A stretch of 64,000 nt of DNA from Chondrus crispus (taxonomy: Eukaryota > Rhodophyta > Florideophyceae > Gigartinales > Gigartinaceae), in NCBI RefSeq assembly GCF_000350225.1, contig NW_005179098.1, forward strand, positions 62,001 to 126,000. Reading direction: 5' to 3'. Under the pieces are notes generated by a model, which made no database searches, was not told the DNA's origin, and saw only the letters and a list, made by a program, of their open reading frames with translations. Position 1 is the first letter of the stretch, and each line of letters begins with the position of its first letter. This document shows, piece by piece, positions 44,123 through 53,543 of the stretch. Position numbers and translations under genes: made by a program.

Positions 44123-45137
44123 GAGGGAGGGTTCACGCAACGAAATTGAAGTTGCAAAGGCTCTGCCTGCCTTCTTCGAAAATCAGAAAGGGGCTTACAT
44201 GAAACAGTTATTTTGTGCATCATATTCATTTGATGAAAGTACTCGCTTTAAAGTGCTGCATGTGCGCAGCACGGGCCTGCTTGAGAGCAAAAGCTGCCGA
44301 TTGCTTGCTGATAGCCCTGATGCTATCGCAGCCGCTTCGAATGAGGAAGGAATGATCCAGGTGTTTGCCGTAGAAATCAAGACCATGACTGCACTGACTA
44401 CAATACAGTCCGCTTCTTTGAAAGCGAACAGGTACGGCGAGCTAATTATTCTTTCAGACGTCGGAGGCAATTTACTGAGTTCTGAGCTATTCCACGAGCT
44501 TGTCCCCACCACACAATATCGCTCACAATGTTTGCACCATGCGGCAACACTTGGCATAAACTCAGTTCTGTTCGTGGTTGCGATAAGTGAGTCTATGACA
44601 GAAGGAAGGATACTGTACGCGTGCATGGTTAACTTTACTGAGACCATTCGTCATCAGTACACTTATATTTTGAACTGCGTGAGACACACAGGGTTTAATT
44701 GGATAGGGGGTGACGCAAAGGATATCCCAAAGGAATATGACGACATGCTCCAACTTTCTCATGCATCCGACATACACAGTTTCATGTCATACTACAGTCT
44801 CAGTGAAGCTCTGCGCAAGTGTGTAGAAAAACGAAATGCCCCAATTCCTCCATCCCGTATGATACGTTTAACGCCCACAGTGTACTGGAATCACCTTAAA
44901 GGTGGGGTAGACGTCATTTCTCGCTATATGAAGACACTGGCTCGCTGCAACATTAGTGAAAACCCCGTCGTGTCTATTATTGCCAGACTGATGTCCATGC
45001 AAATTAGCAATGCTGCAGTTTTGTACAGGTTTTACGGTGCAAGGAATCGTAAGCAGCTTCCTGCCATCGGGGATTTTGCGCATTCTACGAACATCGGCTA
45101 TCACTACTTGCGGCACAGAATAGCACAAAGTGAGACA
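44123..45137 (+). pseudogene. YqaJ-type PD-(D/E)XK nuclease with GGVD tail, 3' piece
   Basis: Downstream piece of the gene cut at 30923. It starts MREGSRNEIEVAKALPAFF, as YqaJ/lambda-exonuclease-like proteins do. LLADSPDAIAA and, 17 residues later, VFAVEIKT give the D...ExK nuclease signature, and YRSQCLHHAATLGINSVLFVV is the usual following helix. The C-terminal part, TPTVYWNHLKGGVDVISRYM with later ISNAAVLYRFY, recalls the GGVD region at the end of piggyBac/IS4-type DDE transposases. The DDE residues themselves were not found. Some eukaryotic DNA transposons (ISL2EU/IS4EU) are known to carry a YqaJ protein. The frame is open to 45137, where an LTR begins. Confidence 0.6.
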
Positions 45138-45808
45138 TGTAGTATAATGACCGGCGCGAGCGCGCGGAGGTCATCGGACGGCCGTGTACGGTATACACGT
45201 GGGCGGTTGTGCCCACGTGTAGCGAGCGCGCGCGCATGCCGAGCGGTCGTAATCTGGCGTACGTGTACAGTAGTGCACGTGTCGTCCGAGCGGTAGTCTA
45301 CGCGTGTTACGTGTGCGCGTTAGCACACGTGTCGTCCGTGCGGTAGTCTGTAAGCAACACGCGTGTACAGTAGTGCACACGTGTAGTAGCAGCTTCCGTG
45401 CGGTAGTAGTAATTATGGCGCTACCTTTTTAATTGTGTACAGTACCCGGCACGCACTAGGCGGCAGGTACTGTATTACTGTACTAGGACAGGTGTCCGAG
45501 GCGTCCCTCTGCGGGGTTAAGACCTGGCACCCGTCCCCACCAGTAAACGGGGGCAAGCTCGCCCCCGTCCCTTTGGCGCCTACGTACGTCCGTTTTCGGT
45601 TGTCTGTCGCGCGCGCTGGCTTCTAACCCGTTACCGGTCGCTCCCGTTCATGCACCACGGGGCGACTGCGCGTAACCAGCCAGTGAGCCACTCCCTTTTC
45701 GCGAGCTCGTCCGATCGGTTCAATTAGCGCGTCGCGCCCGCGCCGCGTGCTCCCTCGCTAAAGCCACCGCCTCTCACCCAACCCAGGGCGGAGAGGAGTT
45801 ATCCGACA
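45138..45808 (+). repeat. Candidate 5' LTR of gypsy 2
   Basis: Starts TGTAGTATAATGACC, ends GTTATCCGACA; the ends are an imperfect inverted pair. It is rich in CACGTG boxes. A TGG that could begin a primer-binding site (TGGTACTCTTGTGG) follows after three T's. It interrupts the YqaJ-type gene. No matching copy is found at the far end of gypsy 2, so the assignment is tentative. Confidence 0.45.
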
Positions 45809-45811
45809 TTT

Positions 45812-46092
45812 TGGTACTCTTGTGGAGGGGATAACTCTCGAGGTTGAGCCGCACGCGTAGTCGCTCGATCGCGCGCAGAACCGTACGGACGGAAAAGGTT
45901 GAGAAATCACCGCGTCGATCGCGAAGCGTATTCGAAGATGAACCGACCGGATCAAGGGGGAGACTCCGCCTCCGGGCGTCTGAGCACCTGCAGTGGCAGT
46001 GGCGCACCGCGCCCCCGGGTGAAGAACCCGGAAGCCCTGCTGCGACCGCCACCGCGACCGGGCCGCACGTGAGCGTCCGCATCGGATGTTAC
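45812..46092 (+). other. Leader part of gypsy 2
   Basis: A stretch from the putative primer-binding site to the solo LTR. It holds a short plus-strand frame rich in Arg and Ser from 45844. It continues after the solo LTR at 46800 into gag. Confidence 0.4.
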
Positions 46093-46799
46093 TGTAGCAT
46101 AACCCCCCCCTCTGGGGCTTTAAATTAGATTAGATCAAGAACTAGATCAGCTACTGTAGAGCGTCGAGCTCTACAGTACAACCGCGCGTGTCCACGTGTA
46201 TACCACGGGGACAAGGGACACGCGCATACACGTGCACACGTGTACAGCGCGCGAGCGAGGCGCGCACGCACCACGAGTAATACGTGTACTGTCAGCCTCG
46301 ACATAGCTGACAGTATTACAGTGCAGGCCGACCTGCACTACAGTAGCCCACTACAGTACCTCGGTACTGTAGTGTTATGATAGATTGTTTTGTATATTAA
46401 ATATGGAGCGGACCGACGGCAGCGGAAGGGGACAAGCACGGGCTTGTCCTCAACCGACCGCCAAGGTGAGTGCACCCAGCTTATTCTAAACGTCGCCTTC
46501 GCTCTTCGGGCGCGTTTAGTCGGAGCCGAGCCGGAGTGGACGCGCAGCACGCGAGCGAGCACGGAACCGCCTCCGCCCGTCAGCACTGGTACGTCACCCA
46601 GTGCTGCTCCGGGGCGTCGAGGCGTCGATCCGCTCGTGCGTGCGCGCGTCCCTGCTCGCTCACGCTCTACCACCGCTACCCGGGCCCGAGCCCGGTTCCG
46701 TAGCTGGTTGGCCCGCTTCACCCCTTCTCCGATCCGGGGTCTACAGGTCGAACTGCGCATACACCTCCAGTCGTCTGGGGGTGTTTATGCTACAGTTAC
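46088..46799 (-). mobile_element. Solo gypsy LTR with GTTAC target duplication
   Basis: A 702-bp LTR (46093-46794), TGTAGCATAACCCC to GGGTGTTTATGCTACA on the plus strand, flanked by GTTAC on both sides (46088-46092, 46795-46799). In reverse complement it begins TGTAGCATAAACACCCC, like the LTRs of gypsy 1, and shares the GGATCGACGCCTCGACGCC block and hairpin. It lies in the leader of gypsy 2, opposite in orientation. Solo LTRs come from recombination between the two LTRs of an element. Confidence 0.85.
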
Positions 46800-46806
46800 T
46801 CCGGCC

Positions 46807-49800
46807 ATGTCGGCGGGCACTGAGAATCGCGTCCAATGGATGGTCGACGCGATTCAGCCGCGCATCCAGGCCTGGGTCGAGGAGTTCCTCGCTACAGAAC
46901 TCCCCCAGGTAGCGCGCGTATGCCTCGACCGAACGGTGCCCGCGATCGTGGACGCGCACGTACGCAGCGCGATACCACCGCTTTTGGACGAACTTCTACC
47001 CGCTCAAGTCCAATGCGAGGTGGTGACCGCGCTCACCACTGTGGATGAAGAATCCCCGTCCGGTACGGCTCTAAAGGGAGCGATCAGCTCCGCCGTGGCC
47101 AATCGTCTGGCCACGACCTTCGCCGGGGCAGGAGTCGACGCACGCGAGCAGCGCGACTCAACTGCTCCGGATTCTACGCTAACGCACTCTGAACCGATCG
47201 GCGCCGCACCCGGGATCGGTACAATGGCCCCTCACCCGGAGGGTAAGACCATTTACCTCCCACCAATTTATGGTGCTACAGGAGGGCCCACAGAAAATGG
47301 CCCTCCCGTACTCGCCGATACGGCTGGCCCCCGCGGGACAGAAAACCGCCTGGGGCGCTTCGCGACAGAAAAGCGACAGCCGTATCGGTCGAGCAGAAGA
47401 AGCGCACCCGGCGCTCAAGGCTACACCTCGGAGGGTACAGAAAACCCCTCCGAGGAAGAAGACACAAGACGTCGTCACAGGGCGACGCGCAAGAACCGCG
47501 ACGGACGCTATACGCGATACCGCGATGCCGGAGGAGGTGGATACCCCTCCGATGACGAGGACACCGAGTCGGACAGATCGCGCAGAAGCGACCGCAGAGG
47601 CCGCAATGCGCGCGACCGACGTCGGTTCCGGCGAGAAGACTCCGATCCGGAGGGCTACAGTAGCACGGCGGAGAAGGAGACCGCCATCGCAGGGGCAGAG
47701 ACCGCCGGTCTGCCCCGAGGCGGGATCCGAAACGGTTGCCGGTGATCAGGCCGCTGAACGACCTGTTCCCCAAGGCCGTCGACTACCGCACGTATAGGCC
47801 GGAAAATCGCAGCGCGCGCTACGACGCAAGTACCGTGCGGCGAGTTAACCGTTATCGGAAGAAGTTGGACGTCCAGCTGAAAACCCACACGTTCGGTGGT
47901 CAAGATCCAATCGCGGTGCTAGGGTTTCCCGCGCGCTTCAAGATGGCCTGCGACCACAATGGGGTCAGCGAAGGCGCGGCCGTATGGTGTTTCCAGTTCT
48001 ATTTGACTGGGCAGGGTCACGCCTTGCTCCAGTCCAGACTACACGGGAACACCATGGCAGTCGATGCGGAGCAGCGCGATATCTCGAAACCTACGCGGAA
48101 GTTGTTAACTTTTTATTACGCACGTACGCGATTGACGAAGTTATTTCCGAAGCGGTCGGTGATGTCACCTCCTTCCGTCAGAGCTCTAATATGACGGAGG
48201 AGGTGTACAATAACCAGTTGTGAGATAAGGCGTTGCGCTGCGGAACCGTATTCTCGGACAGGCGCTTGAAGTCCCTTTTCGTTGAGGGACTTCTGCCAGC
48301 GACGTGCGCGCAGGTGCGGAATTATCTCGCGACGCATCCGGGCATGGACTACCAAGCGGTGGCACGCTAGGCGCAAGCGATAGGCGAGACGCACCGCTCG
48401 GCTCGAAGACAGGCGACCTCGTTCGCGTCGCCTCAAGCACCGCCCGATGCGGTGAGAAGATTCCCGCGCAACGCGCGGACAAGGCCCGTGCTGTCGGTCG
48501 AGTCCCTGTCTGAACTCCCGACAGCGCGCGGAACCGAAACGGAGGAGATACTGGCGGTGACGGACCAGTCGGCGACGCCGAGCTCGCTTAGCTCGCCGCC
48601 GACTAGCTACCATCCGTCACCTGCCTCGTCCCCGGCGGGCGCACCGATGGCGCCCGCCCAGCACGGTGACGCGCGCGCACATCCGTACGGAAGGCCAGTA
48701 CAGAACCAGCGGGTCCGGTTATTCAACCAAGGATTACCTGGACCCCCGCCGTGTCGGTTCTGTCTGGACCTGACCCACCGACAGGAGCAATGTCCTGTGG
48801 TGGCGGATAGCGCGCTGCGTTCGAAGCTTTTGCAGGCCCGCGAGGCCAATTATCAAAAGCTTCGGATCCGTCGAGGTCTCCGCCCAGAATCGCCGTTCGA
48901 GCGTCAACCGCCGACCGCGTGGCGAAATTCGCGTGCGCAGGCTCCCACGGGCATCAACGTGGTCGAGCCGCGCGAGACCGTCCAATCGGAAGAACCCGCG
49001 CTACCGCTGACGGACGAGGGGCCCGAGGACCTTGGGTTGGCGGGGGAAGCCGGGGAGGACGCGTAGAGGCGTCGACGATCCTCCCCGTGCCAAGCCTCAA
49101 TAAACAAGGCACCCCGCCGACCGCTTCGGTACGCGCGCAATCGCAGAGCCGAGCGGACGAAGCGGCAATTTGCTTCTTTAAGAAGCAAAATTATAAGGTC
49201 ACCGCAACGGTCGGGCAACGACGCGCGATGATGCCCGCCATCACGCCGGTTCTAGATTCGGGCGCCGGCCCGAATCTAATCCACCTACGCTGTGTGGTAG
49301 AACCGTGGCGCGCTGCCATCCAGTCCGCGCGGAGCCCGCCGCTCATCGACGCTTCGAATAGGTCGATGAAGCCCCTCGGCGAGCTCAAGCTGTACGTCCG
49401 GATTGGTGAGTTCGTCGCGCGCGTACCGTTCTTGGTCGTCACCAACCTTGCGGTGGACTGTATCCTCGGAACCACGTTCCTGGATCGCCACGTGAAGGCG
49501 ATCCTGCCACCGCAGAGGAAGGTGCTGTTCCATCATGCGCCGTCCGTAGCGCTGACGGGAGTCACTCCCTCGATGCACGACCGCAAGATGGCCTCGAGGG
49601 GACCGTCGCAGCAGCTCCCACAGGAGGAAAATTCAGCCGACCGGAAGCGCGCGCAGTTCCCGACGAACGTACCGTCACGGAAAATTCGCGTGGTCAAGGG
49701 GGTCACGATACCCCCGATGACCCAAGCGATGGTACGCGTCGCAAAACCGGTTGGGGGGCTTTCCTTCCTGCAAAACCACCCCAAAACGGCGCATAAGAAT

Positions 49801-52800
49801 TTATGCCTGATGGCCCAGGGGGTCATGGACCTCTTCCCGGGCGAGCGGTTTGCGGTGCTTGTTAGCAACTTCGGAAACTGCGCGGCCCACGTCCCCAAGC
49901 ATACCGTTGTTGGTCTCGCGTTGCCATCCCCCACACACATCCTGACACTTGGCGTGCCGGTCCCCGGAGAGGCCGACGCTAAGGAAGGGGGAGGGAACAA
50001 AAATAATTCCTCGACCGCTACCGAGGAACAGGCGCGACGCGAACAACCAGTTACGGACGATGGCAGAAGACAATCCTCCACCGCTACGGAAGGATACGCG
50101 CGTCTCAAAGAATCCGCTACGGACGAAGGCAGGATTAATTCCCCACCCGCGGGGGAATGCGCGCGACGCGAAGAACCGGAAACGGACGACGCCCACAGTG
50201 GCAATCCCGCTGACGCGGATGAGCGGACCGATACGGACGCGGAGAAGACCCGCTCGTGGGAAGAAGACGTCCATATTGGTGCAGAAGACAGTACCGTCCG
50301 GTCGGAAATTATGGACATGCTGTCCGAGTTCAAGGACATGTGGTCCGGCCACTTGGGTAAGATCGATGCTACGAAGCATCGCATCGAGCTGAAGCCCGGT
50401 GCGAAGCCGATCTACCAAGCACCCAACCGAGCCGGACCCATCGCGCGCGAGAAGGAGAAGAAGGAAATTGACCGCATGCTGCGCGCGGGAGTCATCGAAC
50501 CGACATCGGCCGAGTGGGCGAGCCCCGTGGTCTTCGTTCCTAAAAAGGACGGGACCATGCGGTTCTGCGTGGACTATCGCAAGCTAAACGCCGTTACGGT
50601 TCGCGACTCCTACCCACTACCGCGCATGGACGAATGTATCGACTCGCTCGGCGATGCCACTGTCTTTACCACGCTAGACTGTAATAGCGGGTATTGGCAG
50701 GTGGAGATCGCCGAGGAGGACCGCGATAAAACTACGTTCGCGTCGCATTCAGGCCTCTACCGCTTTCTACGCACGCCGTTCGGTCTCAAAAACGCGCCGG
50801 CGACATTTCAACGAGCGGTCGACATCATCCTGTCCCGCGTGAAATGGGAGACAGCGTTGGTCTACCTCGATGACGTCATCGTCTACTCGCGAACCGTTAC
50901 GGAACATATGGCACACGTGCGCGAGGTACTACGGCTTCTACATACCGCGGGCGTGTCGCTAAAATTGGCGAAGTGCGCGTTTTTCGACACCTCCGTAACC
51001 TATCTCGGGCACGTCATTCGTCCGGGACGGTTGGAGGTGGAGCGACGCAACGTCATCGCGATCGAGCGCGCGCGCGCGCGCTTACGAACCAAGCGGAACT
51101 GCGATCCTTTCTCGGGATGTGCAACGTTTACCGACGGTTTGTGCAAGGATTCGCGAAGATCGCCGCGCCGCTGAATAAGAAGACCGGCAAGAACCAGCCC
51201 TACGAGTTCGAGATCTTAACCGATGCGGAATACGCGGCGTTTGAGGAATTGAAGCGGCGCCTCGTGGCGCCGCCAATCCTCGCGCTGCCCCGCTACGGAC
51301 GGAAATATACGCTGGAAACCGACGCGTGCGGACACCAAGTGGGTTGCGCCCTTCTACAGGAGCAACCCGATGGAGGTACCCGACCGATCGGATATTGGAG
51401 CCGCGCGTTGACCGATGCGGAGCGCAATTATACGACTACCGAAAGGGAATGCTTGGCCGTAGTGTGGAGCATCCTCACCCTACGGCCGTACCTATACGAA
51501 AGCGCGTTCAACCTCCGCACGGATCACGAGGCCCTACGCTGGGTCCTCAATTTAGTGGACAGTTCCGGTCGGCTGGCTCGCTGCCGCCTGCGCTTTGCGG
51601 AGTACGACTACGAGGTACAGTACCGCCCAGGCGTCAAGCACCAACTCGCGGACGGCGTATCGCGCTTACGTACCGATGGAGGAGACACCGAACCGGTCGA
51701 TGATGAGGTCCCGTGCTTCGCGGTCCAGTACGATGAGGGCAGCGAGGCCCTCCTGGACAATGTGCACTGGGACCCGCCGCAAGACCGTCCGGACGGTTGT
51801 CACGCGCTCGCGATAACTCCCGAGGAACGCGACGCTGCGTCCATCTCGGCTGAGGAATTTCTACGCGAACAAGCTGAGGACGCCTTCTGTCGCTTCGCCG
51901 CGGAAACCGTCGGGACGCCGAACTCGAAGTTCGACATCGACCGTTACGGATTTCTCGTGAGGACGTCCCCGCTGGACGGAACCCTACAGCGCGTGGTACC
52001 GACTCGGTTGAGCCCCCGGATACTGTACCTGGCACACCATCCGAGGTTGACAGGTCACCCGGGAGCGACGCGTATGTACTACACCCTTCGCAGGGAGTAC
52101 TACTGGCCACACATGGCCAGCGACGCGTTTTTGACCGTACGGAATTGCACCTCGTGTGCTGCGACCCGCGGGACGCTTGTCAAGGACCAAAAGGATCTCA
52201 AGCTGTTCCCCGCGGCGGGCCCCTTGGAGTTTGTCGCGATTGACCTCCTGGGGCCCCTGCCCAAGACCGCGCACGGAAACCAACACGTGTTGGTAATTAC
52301 CGACCGGTTCTCCAAGCTAACGCGCAGTATCCCGCTCCGGACCACAACCGCTTCGGTCGTCGCAAACGCGTTTTTGGACAACTGGGTCTACGTTTACGGA
52401 GCGCCGCGCTACGTACTAACCGACAATGGCCCTCAGTTCGCTGCGAAATTCTTCGACGCGGTATGCGCCCTCCTGGGGTTGCGGCATTATCTCACGACGG
52501 CCTACCACCCCCAGTAGAATGGGCAGACCGAACGGTTCAATCGCACGATGGTGCAACGCCTCCGGCACTACGTGGAGGAGCACCAGCGCGATTGGGACGA
52601 CTACGTGCAGCCGCTGACCTTCGCGTACAATACGCAGGTCCACCGGTCGACGGAGACGATTCCGTTCGACCTGGTGTTAACGCGGCCACCGTCCGGTTTA
52701 ATTCTCCCCGGTACTGTACCGCAGGACGCGGGGACCCATCGAGAGGACCCGCAGACCCCGGTGCAGTACAAGCACGCTACGCTGCGCAAGCTTCGCGACG

Positions 52801-53309
52801 CGCTCGACCGTGCTCGGACGAAATTAACCGCATCGCAAAAGCGATACAAGGACAGTTTTGACAAGAAGGTCCGCTTCCGTCCGGTCGTTGTGGCGGGCGA
52901 TTTTGTCTACGTTGATCGCCCGCCCCGCCCGTTGACAAGCGTCGAGCGCCGCACGCGTGCGCAAGGTACGGCCGGAACGGACGAGCTCTCTGTCAAACTA
53001 CTACCGAAGGCAGAGGGTCCGTTTCGTGTGCGCTCCGCTACGGACACCACGGTCCTCATCGAGCAGGACGGCGTGGAAAATCGCGTGAGCATCGACCGCG
53101 TTACGAAGATGCCGCGCGGGCCGGGGGATACCGTCACCCCGGGCCCATCGACCGAATCGGACGCACAAGCCACACCGCCCGCCGCGGAATACGTCGTTGA
53201 CCGCATCGTCGGACACCGTATGACCCGCGGCGGCATCGAGTACAAGGTTCGCTTGTACGGGTACGCCACTTCCGACGATACCTACGAGCCCTCTGAGGGG
53301 CTCCCGTAA
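46807..53309 (+). CDS. Gypsy 2 gag-pol with chromodomain (fossil)
   Basis: Gag opens at 46807 (MSAGTENRVQWMVDAIQPR) and ends in a zinc knuckle, CRFCLDLTHRQEQC. Pol follows in another frame with a long overlap: protease VLDSGAGPNLIHL; reverse transcriptase MRFCVDYRKLNAVT, LDCNSGYWQVEIAEED and LVYLDDVIVYS; RNase H ETDACGHQVGCALLQE and ERNYTTTERECLAVVWSI; integrase HHPRLTGHPGATRMYYTL and DNGPQF; a chromodomain-like end, YVVDRIVGHR...YEPSEGLP. A long Glu/Thr-rich part with repeated TEEQARREQ/TEGYARLKE units lies between protease and reverse transcriptase. About four or five breaks. Confidence 0.88.
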
Positions 53310-53516
53310 CCTTTCATCGACCGATATTGGCGTACGCGCCAAGGACGGACAAGCGCGCTCGCGTAGCGCTCCTTCGGGCCTCGCATGACCGAACCGTCAG
53401 GACGACCTCTCTCGCGCGCGTCGTGAACTGCCGCCCGCGCGTGCCAAAAGGAAAAGGCAAGGAACACCGCTAATCGGCTCTGTTTACTGTGGGCGAAGCC
53501 CCTAATGGGCTACGCG

Positions 53517-53530
53517 AAAGGGGGGCGACC
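53517..53530 (+). other. Internal polypurine-like tract in gypsy 2
   Basis: GCGAAAGGGGGGCGA lies between the end of pol and the end of the antisense ORF, at the same place as the second polypurine copy in gypsy 1. The role is inferred from position only. Confidence 0.4.
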
Positions 53531-53543
53531 AACGGGTCGGGGC

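Noticed and set aside
49533-50384. 283-codon minus-strand ORF in gypsy 2
   Set aside because: Opposite strand of the pol frame, which has clear protease and reverse transcriptase motifs.
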